44,373 nucleotides of DNA from Cellulomonas denverensis (GTDB taxonomy: Bacteria > Actinomycetota > Actinomycetes > Actinomycetales > Cellulomonadaceae): positions 1 to 44,373 of the forward strand of contig NZ_JAAXOX010000018.1 in assembly GCF_012396125.1 (NCBI RefSeq), in the 5' to 3' direction. Made by a program: the position numbers and the translations under genes. Below the pieces are notes generated by a model. That model did not search any database, was not told where the DNA came from, and worked only from the letters and a program-made list of their open reading frames with translations. Below are positions 27,068-36,296 of the stretch, piece by piece (positions within the stretch are counted from its first letter, which is position 1; every line of letters begins with the position of its first letter).

Positions 27068-28599
27068 CGGCCCGCCTTGCGCCGGTCCCGTACCCAGGAC
27101 CCCAGCACCGAACCCAGCAGCAGCACCAGCACCGCCCAGCCGGCCGGGCGCAGATCGGCACCGGTGAGCGCCAACCCGCCCGGACCAGGCGCCGATCCCC
27201 CCGCGCCCGGACCGCCCGCCCCCGAACCCGTGGCCCCTGGACCCGCGGCCCCCGGTCCGGGATCCTCCGACCCCTGCGGCGGCACCTCCCCGCCGACCTG
27301 ATCGACCCGCGACTCCCCGAACGCGTCGAACCGCAGCGCCAGGTACATCGCCTGCCCCTGCGCCTCGGCGGGCAGGTCCTCGGCCACCTGGAGCCGCACC
27401 GCCACCTGCTGCGGCCGCTCGCTCGTCAGCTCGCCGACCGGCACCCGGTCCACCAGCACCACACCGTCCCCGGCCGGGGCGGGCAGATCGCGGGCGCCGT
27501 GCGGGCATGCGCCGTCCGCCGCCCAGCCGCCGTCACACAGCCGGAGGGTCAGCCGTACCGCGTCGCCGAGCTCCACCAGCGGGCCCCCGGCGATCAGGGT
27601 GACCCACACCCGGCCGGTGGCGGCGTCGGCACCGGCCGGCGGGCGGGCGGCAGAGGTGACCCGCCACAGCAGGTCATCGCCCGGCGAGAGAGACCAGTCC
27701 GTTCCCGGCGGCAGCGAGGAGGACAACGCCAACACCCCGTCGCCGGCCGGGTAGCCGGTGGCCGGGGGCGCGGTCGGCGTGACGGTGGGCGTGGGCGGCT
27801 CCGGGGCGGGTGCGGCGGCCGCGGGCGAAGGTCCCGGGCCGATCAGTACGGCGCCGGTGGCGAGCAGGACCAGGGCACCCGTGATCGCGGCGGTCCGGCG
27901 GCGGGGCCGGGGCGCCTCCGGCTCGGACGGCGTGTCCACCCCCGGCCCACCCGCGTGGCTCGGTTCCCGCTCCGGCCCACCGGCGTGGCTTGGTCCCCGC
28001 TCCGGCGCACCTGCGTGGCTCGGTTCCCGCTCCGGCCCACCCGCGTGGCTCGGCCCCCGCTCCGGCGCGCTCCGGCGGGGCGGCCACAGCGCCCACAGGA
28101 TCACCCCGGCGACCAGCACCGTGATCGTCCCCAGCGCCCGCGGGTCGTGCAGCCGGACCAGCGCGACGCCCACCCCCGGCGCGTGGGCCACCACCCGCCG
28201 CACCTCGGTCACGTCGTAGGGGAAGGGGTCCGGAGCGTCGTTGGCGTCCCCGCGCAGCACCAGCCGGGTCGACCCGTCCGCCAGCGGCTCGACGGACACC
28301 ACCCGGTGCGTCACCGGCAGCGGACCCACCGGCGAGGGCACGGTCACCACGTCGCCGACCTGGACCTGCTCTGCGGGCAGGGTGCGCACCAGGGCGGCCG
28401 AGCCGGTCGGGATCGCCGGGCTCATCGACCCGGTGCGGAACACGATCAGCCCCAGGTTGAGTGTCACCACCAGCATGACCAGGACGGCGCACACCGCGCC
28501 GAAGACCGCTGCGGCGGTCAGCAGCAGCTCGCGGGTCAGGTCGGCGGCGCGGCGCCAGGACCGGCCGGGTGCCGGCGGGGCGCTGTGCGTGCCGGACAC
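27064..28599 (-). CDS. SipW-type signal peptidase I fused to LAxTG-anchored domain
   Basis: This 511-residue protein has two parts. The N-terminal part is a signal peptidase I of the SipW/ER type: a helix (about 25-53), catalytic S58 in RTGSMSP, H98 in PVTHRV in place of the usual lysine, the RGDAND box (116-121), and a second helix (about 155-172). A charged linker with four 10-residue repeats (179-218) follows, then a third helix (about 236-255). The second part, probably external (about 285-435), is a beta-rich domain with LTLRLCDGGWAADGAC. A Gly/Pro-rich spacer leads to LALTG (476-480), a helix and RDRRKAGR, a class E sortase signal. Signal peptidases normally lack such a tail. It lies between two likely substrates. 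Confidence 0.85.
   Translation of the reverse strand: MSGTHSAPPAPGRSWRRAADLTRELLLTAAAVFGAVCAVLVMLVVTLNLGLIVFRTGSMSPAIPTGSAALVRTLPAEQVQVGDVVTVPSPVGPLPVTHRVVSVEPLADGSTRLVLRGDANDAPDPFPYDVTEVRRVVAHAPGVGVALVRLHDPRALGTITVLVAGVILWALWPPRRSAPERGPSHAGGPEREPSHAGAPERGPSHAGGPEREPSHAGGPGVDTPSEPEAPRPRRRTAAITGALVLLATGAVLIGPGPSPAAAAPAPEPPTPTVTPTAPPATGYPAGDGVLALSSSLPPGTDWSLSPGDDLLWRVTSAARPPAGADAATGRVWVTLIAGGPLVELGDAVRLTLRLCDGGWAADGACPHGARDLPAPAGDGVVLVDRVPVGELTSERPQQVAVRLQVAEDLPAEAQGQAMYLALRFDAFGESRVDQVGGEVPPQGSEDPGPGAAGPGATGSGAGGPGAGGSAPGPGGLALTGADLRPAGWAVLVLLLGSVLGSWVRDRRKAGR
27946..28065 (-). repeat. Four tandem 30-bp repeats in the signal peptidase linker
   Basis: Four 30-bp units encode PER(G/E)PSHAG(G/A) with few differences. 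The array lies wholly within the linker between the second and third helices, so changes in copy number would keep the frame. Confidence 0.9.
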
Positions 28600-28606
28600 C
28601 GGTGGC

Positions 28607-29299
28607 TCAGGAGCTCGTGGCCACGACGTTCCACACCGGTGTCACGGTCTGCCCCTGCAACGACGCACCGGTCGCGGTGGACGGCATCGTGATCTGGAAG
28701 CAGAGATCGACCGGCGTCCCGCCGGTGGTCGCATTCGGCGCGGCCGGGATCGGGAACGACGCGGTGCCGTTCGCGGTCAGCGGCTGACCGGCGGCCACGA
28801 TCACGGTGCCGGCGCCGATCCCCGCGGCGGTGCAGTTCGCCTGGGTGACGCCGGTGCGCACCTGGTAGGTCAGGGCGGAGAACAGGGCGGTGTTGGTGTT
28901 CGGCCCGGCGACCGCGCCGTTCAGCACCGCGGTGCCCGCCACCGACCCGGGCGCCGCCCGCAGCTGCAGCGGCGCGTAGACCACCGCACCGGGGGTGAGT
29001 GAGGACGCGGCGACGGTGAAGTTCAGCTTCCCGGCGGTGGCGTCGGTGGGCCAGTTCTGCCGGTTCTGCCAGCTCTGCCCGTCGTAGACGTTCTGCTCGA
29101 CGTTGAACACCGAGGTCCCGATCGGGGTGTCGTTGTTGGTGCCACCGAAGATCCACTCGGTGTCGGTCCAGGCCGCCAGGGTGACGGCGGCGCCGATCCC
29201 GAGCACCCCGGCGGCGGCCAGGATCGCGCGCAGGCGCCCGGGTCCTCGCCGCTTCCGGTCACGGGTGTCGACGGTGGTCTGGGTGTGTGGTGCGGACAT
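28607..29299 (-). CDS. SipW-dependent-type secreted protein (TasA/camelysin-like)
   Basis: The product is 230 residues from ATG 29299, with GGGGGGA just upstream. A basic N-terminus (about 13-24) and a hydrophobic helix (about 25-41) lead into LAAWTDTEW (41-49), the SipW-cognate signal pattern. The mature domain (about 50-230) is beta-rich with an Ala/Thr/Val bias and two cysteines, and ends PVWNVVATSS. In Bacillus such proteins (TasA, CalY) form surface fibres. Identity with that group here rests on the signal type and gene context. It is first in the operon, 7 bp ahead of the signal peptidase gene, and has a structured leader. Confidence 0.8.
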   Translation of the reverse strand: MSAPHTQTTVDTRDRKRRGPGRLRAILAAAGVLGIGAAVTLAAWTDTEWIFGGTNNDTPIGTSVFNVEQNVYDGQSWQNRQNWPTDATAGKLNFTVAASSLTPGAVVYAPLQLRAAPGSVAGTAVLNGAVAGPNTNTALFSALTYQVRTGVTQANCTAAGIGAGTVIVAAGQPLTANGTASFPIPAAPNATTGGTPVDLCFQITMPSTATGASLQGQTVTPVWNVVATSS

Positions 29300-29320
29300 G
29301 GATCCCCCCGGTCTCCACGG

Positions 29321-29377
29321 GTCGGATGCCCCCTGCATCCGACCGTCGCCCGAGGCGGCCGCACCGCCGCCCCGGGC
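29321..29377 (-). promoter_or_regulatory. Structured 5' leader of the SipW operon (two strong hairpins)
   Basis: Nearest the start codon, GTCGGATGC and GCATCCGAC form a perfect 9-bp stem (29321-29343) whose loop reads AGGGG on the minus strand. Upstream, GCCCG and GGCGGC pair with GCCGCC and CGGGC (29348-29377) around one mismatch. The stems lie 21-78 nt before the ATG. A role in translation control or mRNA stability is inference. Confidence 0.55.
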
Positions 29378-29441
29378 CCTTATCGGCACAGCTCCCCCTG
29401 CTCGCTGTGACGCTCCGTCAGCATCGGCCATGACACCGATA

Positions 29442-29455
29442 TGTGCAAACGCACA
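29442..29455. promoter_or_regulatory. Inverted repeat TGTGC-AAAC-GCACA
   Basis: Perfect 5-bp arms with a 4-bp centre lie in the 259-bp gap between hemL and the SipW operon, about 145 bp upstream of the first SipW-operon ATG. The rest of this gap upstream of the leader holds no gene that I can support. Confidence 0.35.
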
Positions 29456-29558
29456 ATCGAAGTCGCCCGGTTTGTACGGCGATTCTCGAGGGGTCGCGGC
29501 GTGTCGCGGGCAAGCGCCTTCCGCAGTGTGGACAGGTGCGCCCGAATCGCCGGAATCG

Positions 29559-30872
29559 TCAGGCCGGGGGTGTGGCCTCCGCGGCGGCCCGGGCGGCCCG
29601 GGGCAGGGCGGTCAGCACCCGGTCCAGCGCCGCGTCGTCGTGCGCGGCGGACAGGAACCATGCCTCGAAGGCGGACGGTGCGGCGTACACCCCGTCGGCG
29701 AGCAGGCTGTGGAAGAACGCCGGGTAGCGCCAGGACTCGGAGCCGAGCATCCCGGCGTAGTCCCGCACGCCGCCGTCCACCCCGAAGACGGTGCTGAACA
29801 GGTTCCCCGCCACCTGCACGGTGTGCGGCACCCCGGCGGCGGACAGCGACTCGTGCACCGCCGCCCGCACCGTGGCCGAGGCGGCATCGACCCGGGCGTA
29901 CACGTCGGCGTCCGCGGCGCGCAGGGTGGCCAGCCCGGCGGCGGTGGCCACCGGGTTCCCGGACAGCGTGCCCGCCTGGTAGACCGGCCCGACCGGCGCG
30001 AGGTGGTCCATCACCGCCGCCGACCCGCCGAGCCCGGCCACCGGCAGCCCGCCGCCGATCACCTTGCCGAAGGTGAGGATGTCCGGGTTCCAGCCCTCCG
30101 GCCGGGACTCCAGCCCCCACCACCCCGCGGGGCCGACCCGGAATCCGGTCAGCACCTCGTCCTGGATCAGCAGGGCACCGTGGGCGTGCGCGATCCGGGC
30201 CAGGCCGGCGTTGAACCCGGGCTCCGGCGGTACCACGCCCATGTTGGCCGGGGCGGCCTCGGTGATGATCGCGGCGATGCTCGGGCCGTGTTCGGCGAAG
30301 GCGGCCTCGACCGCGGCCAGGTCGTTGTACGGCAGCACGATCGTCTCGGCGGCGACCGCGGCGGTGACCCCGGCCGACCCGGGCAACGCGAGGGTGGCCA
30401 CCCCGGACCCGGCGGCGGCCAGCAGCGAGTCGACGTGCCCGTGGTAGCAGCCGGCGAACTTGATCACCCGGTCGCGGCCGGTGATCCCGCGGGCCAGCCG
30501 GATGGCGGTCATGGTCGCCTCGGTGCCGGTGGACACCAGGCGCAGCCGCTCGACGGCCGGCACCCTCTCCCGCACCGCCTCGGCCAGCTCGATCTCGGTC
30601 CGGGTCGGCGCGCCGAAGCTCAGCCCTCGGTCCGCCGCGGCGTGCACCGCGTCCAGCACCGCCGGGTGGGCGTGGCCGAGCAGCGCCGGGCCCCAGGACC
30701 CGACCAGGTCGACGTACTCCCGGCCCTCCTCGTCCGTGACGTAGGCACCGCGGGCCGAGGCCAGGAAGCGCGGCGCGCCACCGACCGAGCCGTAGGCCCG
30801 CACCGGCGAATTCACCCCGCCCGGCACGACCCCCTGGGCCCGTGCGAACAGCTCCTCGTTCCGGCCGGTCAT
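29559..30872 (-). CDS. hemL: Glutamate-1-semialdehyde 2,1-aminomutase
   Basis: This 437-residue class III aminotransferase-fold enzyme converts glutamate-1-semialdehyde to 5-aminolevulinate. Visible blocks are [15 protein letters not shown] (about 18-32), [17 protein letters not shown] (about 113-129), [10 protein letters not shown] (about 142-151), [12 protein letters not shown] (about 236-247) and the PLP-binding lysine K270 in [15 protein letters not shown]. The start ATG 30872 overlaps the hemB stop by 4 nt (ATGA). It is the last gene of the minus-strand heme operon. Confidence 0.95.
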   Translation of the reverse strand: MTGRNEELFARAQGVVPGGVNSPVRAYGSVGGAPRFLASARGAYVTDEEGREYVDLVGSWGPALLGHAHPAVLDAVHAAADRGLSFGAPTRTEIELAEAVRERVPAVERLRLVSTGTEATMTAIRLARGITGRDRVIKFAGCYHGHVDSLLAAAGSGVATLALPGSAGVTAAVAAETIVLPYNDLAAVEAAFAEHGPSIAAIITEAAPANMGVVPPEPGFNAGLARIAHAHGALLIQDEVLTGFRVGPAGWWGLESRPEGWNPDILTFGKVIGGGLPVAGLGGSAAVMDHLAPVGPVYQAGTLSGNPVATAAGLATLRAADADVYARVDAASATVRAAVHESLSAAGVPHTVQVAGNLFSTVFGVDGGVRDYAGMLGSESWRYPAFFHSLLADGVYAAPSAFEAWFLSAAHDDAALDRVLTALPRAARAAAEATPPA

Positions 30873-31909
30873 CGCCACTCCTCCCGCAGCCAGTGGGCGA
30901 GTTCGACCGCCCAGTAGGTCAGCACCTGGTCCGCACCGGCGCGGCGGATGCCCAGCACCGATTCGGTGATCGCGCGGCGGCGGTCGATCCAGCCGTTCGC
31001 GGCGGCGGCTTCGACCATCGCGTACTCCCCGGAGACCTGGTAGGCGGCCACCGGCACGGTGCTCACCGCGGCGACGTCGGCCAGCACGTCCAGGTAGGGA
31101 CCGGCCGGCTTCACCATCACGACATCCGCGCCCTCGGCGATGTCCAGCTCGACCTCGCGCAGCGCCTCGCGCCGGTTCGCCGCGTCCATCTGGTAGGTCC
31201 GGCGGTCGCCCTCCAGGGTGGACTCCACCGCGTCCCGGAACGGGCCGTAGAACGCGGAGGCGAACTTCGCCGAGTAGGCCAGGATGCCGACGTCGGAGCG
31301 CCCGGCGGTGTCCAGGGTGTCCCGGATCACCGCGATCTGGCCGTCCATCATGCCGCTGGGCGCCACCATGTGGGCGCCGGACTCGGCCTGCACCAGCGCC
31401 ATCTCCGCGTACCGGACCAGGCTGGCGTCGTTGTCCACGGTGCCGTCCGGGGCGAGCACCCCGCAGTGGCCGTGGTCGGTGAACTCGTCCAGGCAGAGGT
31501 CCGCCTGGATCACCAGTGCGTCGCCGACCTCGGCCCGGGCGTCGGCGATCGCCCGGTTCAGGATGCCGTCCGGGTCGGTGGCGCCGGAGCCGGTCGCATC
31601 CCGGACCTCCGGCACCCCGAACAGGTTCACCGCGCTGATCCCGGCGGCGGCGGCCTCGGCGACCGCCTGCTTCAGCGAGTCCCGGGTGTGCTGCAGGACG
31701 CCGGGCATCGAGCCGATCGGCGCGGGCTCGGACAGCCCCTCCTTCACGAACAGCGGCAGGATCAGGTCCGCCGGGTGCAGCCGGGTCTCGGCGACCGAGC
31801 GGCGCATCGCGGCCGTGGCGCGGATCCGGCGTGGCCGGATCCGGCCGGGGTGCGCGGCGGCACCGGCGGCCAGGGCGGCGGCGTGCGGACGGGTGGGGTC
31901 GATGGTCAT
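30869..31909 (-). CDS. hemB: Porphobilinogen synthase (delta-aminolevulinate dehydratase)
   Basis: This 346-residue TIM-barrel enzyme joins two 5-aminolevulinates into porphobilinogen. Both active-site lysines are visible, in [13 protein letters not shown] and [11 protein letters not shown]. The metal-site loop reads [14 protein letters not shown], with cysteines at the first and third positions but aspartate at the second, so it is neither a pure three-cysteine zinc site nor a pure aspartate-rich site. The start ATG 31909 overlaps the hemD stop by 4 nt. Length and motif order are normal. Confidence 0.95.
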   Translation of the reverse strand: MTIDPTRPHAAALAAGAAAHPGRIRPRRIRATAAMRRSVAETRLHPADLILPLFVKEGLSEPAPIGSMPGVLQHTRDSLKQAVAEAAAAGISAVNLFGVPEVRDATGSGATDPDGILNRAIADARAEVGDALVIQADLCLDEFTDHGHCGVLAPDGTVDNDASLVRYAEMALVQAESGAHMVAPSGMMDGQIAVIRDTLDTAGRSDVGILAYSAKFASAFYGPFRDAVESTLEGDRRTYQMDAANRREALREVELDIAEGADVVMVKPAGPYLDVLADVAAVSTVPVAAYQVSGEYAMVEAAAANGWIDRRRAITESVLGIRRAGADQVLTYWAVELAHWLREEWR

Positions 31910-32733
31910 GACACCTCTCCATCTGGGGACATCGTGGCGATCAGGGCGGCGACCAGGCCGCTGGGCGACTGCTCCGCGGCGACCGCGGACACGGTCAGCC
32001 CGGCGCGCAGTGCCTCGGTGGCGGTGGAGTCGCCGATGCAGACCAGGCGCACCCCGTCGGGCGCCGGTCCGAGCAGGTCGATCAGGTTCCGGGCGGTGCT
32101 GCCCGAGGTCAGCAGGGCGGCGTCGATCCGGCCCGCGGCCCACTCCTGCCGGGTGTCCGGCTCGGGCATCGGGCCGGGGACGGTGCGATACGTGGTGACC
32201 ACGTCCACCGCCCAGCCGTGCGCGCGCAGGCCCCCGGCCAGGGTGTCGGCGGCCAGGTCGCCCAGCGGCAGCAGCACCCGGCGCGGCTCGGGCTGGCCGT
32301 CCACCGCGGGCCACACCCGCAGCAGCGTGGTTGCCGACGACTGCCCGGTGGGCACCACGTCGACCCGCACCCCGGCGGAGCGCAGCGCCCGGGCGGTCGA
32401 CCCGCCCACCGCGGCCACCTGCACCCCGGACAGCAGCTCCGGCAGCGCGGTGCCGGTCTCCTCGGCGCGATCGGCCAGCACCGGCACCGCGGCGGCGGAG
32501 GTGATTCCGACCCAGCCGTAGTACCCGGCCTGGACCGCGAGCAGGGTGTCGTCCAGCTCGGTGGGGTCCTCCGGCGGGACGGTCTGGATCAGCGGCACCA
32601 CCACCGGCTCGGCGCCAGCCGCCAGCAGGGCGATCACCAGCGGGTCCGGTCCCTCGGTCTGCCGGGGCACCAGCACCCGCAGGCCGGTCAGCGGACCCTG
32701 CGGGGCGGGGACCAGCCCGGTGTCGGCGGTCAT
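31906..32733 (-). CDS. hemD: Uroporphyrinogen-III synthase
   Basis: This 275-residue protein has the two-domain HemD layout, with [19 protein letters not shown] near the N-terminus, [14 protein letters not shown] (about 74-87), [36 protein letters not shown] and [19 protein letters not shown]. It closes and inverts ring D of hydroxymethylbilane. HemD sequences are variable, but the order of these blocks and its place between hemC and hemB make the call secure. The start ATG 32733 overlaps the hemC stop by 4 nt. Confidence 0.9.
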   Translation of the reverse strand: MTADTGLVPAPQGPLTGLRVLVPRQTEGPDPLVIALLAAGAEPVVVPLIQTVPPEDPTELDDTLLAVQAGYYGWVGITSAAAVPVLADRAEETGTALPELLSGVQVAAVGGSTARALRSAGVRVDVVPTGQSSATTLLRVWPAVDGQPEPRRVLLPLGDLAADTLAGGLRAHGWAVDVVTTYRTVPGPMPEPDTRQEWAAGRIDAALLTSGSTARNLIDLLGPAPDGVRLVCIGDSTATEALRAGLTVSAVAAEQSPSGLVAALIATMSPDGEVS

Positions 32734-33713
32734 GCGCCCGGCCCCCCGAGCCCGGCCAGGTCGGCGGCGCCGTCGGCGAGCAGGTCCGCGGCCAGGCGCT
32801 CGCCCAGCGCGGTGGCCTCGGCGGCGTCGGCCACCGGGTCGCCGGTCAGCGGGGTGCTGCCGTCCAGCAGTAGGCGCTCGGTGCCGTCCGGGCGCAGCAC
32901 CACGGTGGACAGGGTCAGCGTGCCCTCGGCCAGATGACCGTAGGCGCCGACCGGGGCCGCACAGCCGGCCTCCAGCCGGGCCAGCAGCGCGCGCTCGGCC
33001 AGCACCGCGAGCCGGGTGCCCTGGTCGTCCAGCGCCGCCAGGGCCAGGGCCAGCGGGCTGCCGGAACCGATCACCTCGGCCCGGACCTCCACCGCCAGCG
33101 CACCCTGCGCCGGGGCCGGGGTCATCACGTCGGTGGGCAGGGTGTCGGTGATCGCGTCCAGCCGGCCGAGCCGTGCCAGCCCCGCCCGGGCCAGCACCAC
33201 CGCGTCCAGGTCGGCGGCCTCGCCCAGCGCGCGGGCCAGCCGGGTGTCGACGTTCCCGCGGATGTCCACCACCCGCAGGTCCGGCCGGGCGGCCAGCAGC
33301 TGGGCGGCCCGCCGCGGCGATCCGGTGCCGACCGAGGCGCCCACCGGCAGCGTGGCCAGGGTCAGGCCGTCCCGGGCGCACAGCGCGTCCCGGGGGTCCT
33401 CCCGCGGCGGCACGGCGGCGACCACCAACCCGTCGGCGTCGGCGGTCGGCAGGTCCTTGAACGAGTGCACCGCGACGTCGCAGCGACCGTCCAGCAGGGC
33501 GTCCCGCAGCGCGGTGACGAACACCCCGGTGCCGCCCAGGCTGGTCAGCGAGCCGGTCAGCCGGTCGCCGTCGGTGCGGACCCGGACCAGCTCGTGCGGT
33601 CCGGCCCCCAGCCGGGTCAGCGCATCGGCCACGTGGCCGGTCTGCGTCAGGGCAAGCTGGCTCGCACGGGTTCCGACCCGGACCGGTTGGGGCATGAGGC
33701 CAGTCTCGGTCAC
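32730..33713 (-). CDS. hemC: Hydroxymethylbilane synthase (porphobilinogen deaminase)
   Basis: This 327-residue enzyme polymerises four porphobilinogens. Visible motifs are [13 protein letters not shown] (about 14-26), VHSFKDLPT (82-90), [21 protein letters not shown], and [10 protein letters not shown]. The dipyrromethane cofactor is attached to C251 in [13 protein letters not shown]. The start is GTG 33713, whose GTGA overlaps the hemG stop by 4 nt. The start is five residues ahead of the more usual [12 protein letters not shown] entry, and a start at that ATG (codon 7) is also possible. Confidence 0.95.
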   Translation of the reverse strand: MTETGLMPQPVRVGTRASQLALTQTGHVADALTRLGAGPHELVRVRTDGDRLTGSLTSLGGTGVFVTALRDALLDGRCDVAVHSFKDLPTADADGLVVAAVPPREDPRDALCARDGLTLATLPVGASVGTGSPRRAAQLLAARPDLRVVDIRGNVDTRLARALGEAADLDAVVLARAGLARLGRLDAITDTLPTDVMTPAPAQGALAVEVRAEVIGSGSPLALALAALDDQGTRLAVLAERALLARLEAGCAAPVGAYGHLAEGTLTLSTVVLRPDGTERLLLDGSTPLTGDPVADAAEATALGERLAADLLADGAADLAGLGGPGA

Positions 33714-35152
33714 CCGGGCCGCCTTGTCGAAGCCGCGGCCGGGTCGCTCCCGGCGAGGTCGGCACCGGCACGCCGGGCGTCCGGCACCACCGAGGCCAAT
33801 CCGTTCCCGGCCACCCAGGCACCCACCACGGCCAGGCCGGGCACCTCGGCGACCACCTCACGCACCCGGCGGACCGTCTCCCGGTGGGCGGCGCTGGGCA
33901 CCGGCAGCCCCTGGCGCCAGGTGACCCGGGCCGAGGCGCGCAACCGGCTGCGGTCCAGTGGCACGCCCAGGATCGCCGAGGCGTCGTGCAGGGCCAGGTC
34001 GGTCAGGCCGTCCAGGTCGGCGGGCACGTCCGGCGCGCCCTCACCGGCCCGGCCGTAGGACAGCCGCACCACATGCCGCCCCGGACCGGCGGCGCGGGCC
34101 AGCCAGCTCCACTTGGCGGTGGCGTGGGTCAGTGCCTTGGCGCGCACCTCCGCCACGCCCTTGGCGACCAGCACCCCGGTGCCCCGGGGGTGAGCGTCCA
34201 GCTCCGGCGCGTCCAGCACCAGGGTGGCCAGCACGATGTCGGCGCCCGGGTCGGTGTGCAGGCCGGCCAGCTCGGGGGCGACCGTGGTCAGCAGCTCGGT
34301 GGCGCGGGGGGTGGCGACCACCAGCCGCGGCGCGGTCAGCGTGCGGCCGTCCGCCTCCACCCGGAACCGGGCGGCGCCCTGCGCCCGGTGCACCTCGGTC
34401 ACCGCGGCACCACAGCGCACCTCGCCACCGCGCTCGACCAGGTCGGCGGCCAGCGCGTCCACCAGGGTGTGCAGCCCGCCGTCGAAGGAGTTCACCGCCG
34501 AACCGGCCGGGGCGTTCGCCCGCATCGCCCGCACCGCGGGACCCAGCGCGCCTTCCTTCCGCACCGCCGCGACCAGCCCGGGCGCCACCGCATCCGCCGC
34601 GATCGCCTCCGGGTCGGCGGCGTGCACCCCGGCCACCACCGGCCGGACCAGGCGCTCGAGCACCCGGCGTCCCATCCGGGCCCGGACCAGCTCCGCCAGG
34701 GTGATCACCTCGCCCTCCGGGCGCAGGCCGTGCCGGGTGGGCAGCAGCCGGTCCATCGCCGCGCGCAGCGAGCCGGTCCAGCCGATGGTCCGCCGGACGT
34801 CCGCGGCGAACGGGTGCGCCGGGATGCCGAGCAGGCCGGTGCGGGGCAGCGGGCCGGAACCGCGCGGCAACCGGACCCAGGCGCCGTAGGGCTCGGGGGA
34901 GACCACCTTGCCGGTCAGGCCCACCTCGCCCGCCAGGTCGGCGACCACGCCGCCGCGGGTGGCGAAGGACTCCGCGCCGGCGTCCAGCGTCATGCCGTCC
35001 ACCTCGTGCCGGCCGACCACACCACCCGGCGTGACCCAGGCCTCCAGCACCACGGTGTGCAGCCCGGCCAGCGCCAGCTCCCGTGCGGCGACCAGCCCGG
35101 CGACGCCGCCGCCGACCACGATCGCGTCCCAGTCCTCGGCGGCCTGCGTCAT
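33710..35152 (-). CDS. hemG: Protoporphyrinogen/coproporphyrinogen III oxidase (HemY/CgoX type)
   Basis: This 480-residue flavoprotein has an N-terminal FAD-binding motif, VVGGGVAGLVAARELALAG (about 12-30), the VPGGVVGRHEVDGMTLDAGAESFA region, and a C-terminal FAD contact LAVVGAWVAGNGLASVV. In actinobacteria this HemY-type enzyme usually oxidises coproporphyrinogen III as part of the coproporphyrin route (name cgoX). The ferrochelatase and coproheme decarboxylase genes needed later are not in this window. ATG 35152 is taken as the start, with GAGAGG about 11 nt upstream. The downstream gene hemC overlaps its stop. Confidence 0.92.
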   Translation of the reverse strand: MTQAAEDWDAIVVGGGVAGLVAARELALAGLHTVVLEAWVTPGGVVGRHEVDGMTLDAGAESFATRGGVVADLAGEVGLTGKVVSPEPYGAWVRLPRGSGPLPRTGLLGIPAHPFAADVRRTIGWTGSLRAAMDRLLPTRHGLRPEGEVITLAELVRARMGRRVLERLVRPVVAGVHAADPEAIAADAVAPGLVAAVRKEGALGPAVRAMRANAPAGSAVNSFDGGLHTLVDALAADLVERGGEVRCGAAVTEVHRAQGAARFRVEADGRTLTAPRLVVATPRATELLTTVAPELAGLHTDPGADIVLATLVLDAPELDAHPRGTGVLVAKGVAEVRAKALTHATAKWSWLARAAGPGRHVVRLSYGRAGEGAPDVPADLDGLTDLALHDASAILGVPLDRSRLRASARVTWRQGLPVPSAAHRETVRRVREVVAEVPGLAVVGAWVAGNGLASVVPDARRAGADLAGSDPAAASTRRPG

Positions 35153-35203
35153 CTCCACGTTCCTCTCATTCGTCCCCCCGGGCGGGAGCGGCCCTCGCCA
35201 CTC

Positions 35204-35227
35204 TGCCGCGTCCGGGCCCGGACGGGC
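35204..35227 (-). other. Hairpin between hemE and hemG
   Basis: The perfect palindrome GTCCGGGCCCGGAC (35210-35223) is flanked by TGCC and GGCA, in the 91-bp gap after hemE. It may end part of the hemE transcript or tune expression of the downstream genes. Confidence 0.5.
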
Positions 35228-35243
35228 AGGGACCCCCGGCCCT

Positions 35244-36296
35244 TCAGCGCTCGATCGCGTGCACCAGCGCCACGACCCGGGTGAGCACGTCCGGGTCGGT
35301 GGTGGGCGGCACCCCGTGCCCGAGGTTGACCACGTGCCCCGGTGCGGAGGCCCCCCGGGCGACCACGTCGCGCACGTGCGCCTCCAGCACCGGCCACGGT
35401 GCGGCGAGCAGGGCGGGGTCGATGTTGCCCTGCACCGGCACCCGGCCGTCCAGCCGGCGCACCGCCTCGTCCAGGGCGATCCGGTCGTCCACGCCGACCA
35501 CGTCCGCGCCCACGTCCCGCATCGCGGCCAGCAGCTCGCCGGTGCCGGTGCCGAAGTGCACCCGCGGCACCCCCAGGTCGGACACCTGGGCCAGCGTGTG
35601 GTGCGAGGCCGGGGCGACCGACCGCAGGTAGTTCTCCCGGGACAGCGATCCGGCCCAGGAGTCGAAGAGCTGCACCGCACTCGCGCCGGCCAGCACCTGC
35701 GCCCGCAGGAACCGCCCGGCGACCTCGGCCGCCCAGGTGGTCAGCCGCTGCCAGGAGTCCGGGTCGCCGAGCATCAGGGTGCGCGCGGCCAGGTGATCGC
35801 GGGACGGGCGGCCCTCGACCAGGTAGGCGGCCAGCGTGAACGGCGCTCCGGCGAAGCCGATCAGCGGGGTACCGCCGAGGTCGGCGACGGTGAGCCGCAC
35901 CGCCTCGGTGATCGGTGCCAGCGCCGCGTCGTCCAGCGACTCGGCGGGGTGCTCGGCCAGCAGCCGGTCCACCTCCGCGGCGGTCCGGACCGGGGAGCCG
36001 AACACCGGGCCGATCCCGGGCTCGATCCGGACGTCCACCCCGGCCAGCTTCAGCGGCACGACGATGTCGGAGAAGAAGATCCCGGCGTCCACATCGTGCC
36101 GGCGCACCGGCTGCAGGGTGATCTCGGCCGCCAGCGCGGGGGTGAGACAGGCCTCCAGCATCTCGGTCCCGGCCCGGGAGGCGCGGTACTCGGGCAGCGA
36201 CCGCCCGGCCTGCCGCATGAACCAGACCGGCCGGCGCGCGGGCGTGCGGCCGCGGTAGGCATCGATCAGCGGGGCGGAGGCGGTGCGGCCGTCCAC
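35244..36296 (-). CDS. hemE: Uroporphyrinogen decarboxylase
   Basis: At least 350 residues, counted from GTG 36296. It decarboxylates the four acetate groups of uroporphyrinogen III. The signature [16 protein letters not shown] is at about 23-38, with [34 protein letters not shown] and [10 protein letters not shown] further on. The start is uncertain. The residues just before this GTG in the open frame read GHPLVDGRT across the boundary, a block usually conserved at the N-terminus of Micrococcales HemE. A strong ribosome-binding site, AAAGGAG, lies further upstream, 7 nt before an in-frame ATC at 36374. No ATG, GTG or TTG exists between them, so the real protein may be 26 residues longer with an unusual start. 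Confidence 0.93.
   Translation of the reverse strand: MDGRTASAPLIDAYRGRTPARRPVWFMRQAGRSLPEYRASRAGTEMLEACLTPALAAEITLQPVRRHDVDAGIFFSDIVVPLKLAGVDVRIEPGIGPVFGSPVRTAAEVDRLLAEHPAESLDDAALAPITEAVRLTVADLGGTPLIGFAGAPFTLAAYLVEGRPSRDHLAARTLMLGDPDSWQRLTTWAAEVAGRFLRAQVLAGASAVQLFDSWAGSLSRENYLRSVAPASHHTLAQVSDLGVPRVHFGTGTGELLAAMRDVGADVVGVDDRIALDEAVRRLDGRVPVQGNIDPALLAAPWPVLEAHVRDVVARGASAPGHVVNLGHGVPPTTDPDVLTRVVALVHAIER

Noticed and set aside
29340..29400. A second c-di-GMP riboswitch upstream of the SipW operon, suggested by CGATAAGG on the minus strand.
   Set aside because: The rest of the aptamer core (GGCAAACC, GACGCAAAGCC, CAGCCGGG) is absent; only ordinary hairpins are seen.
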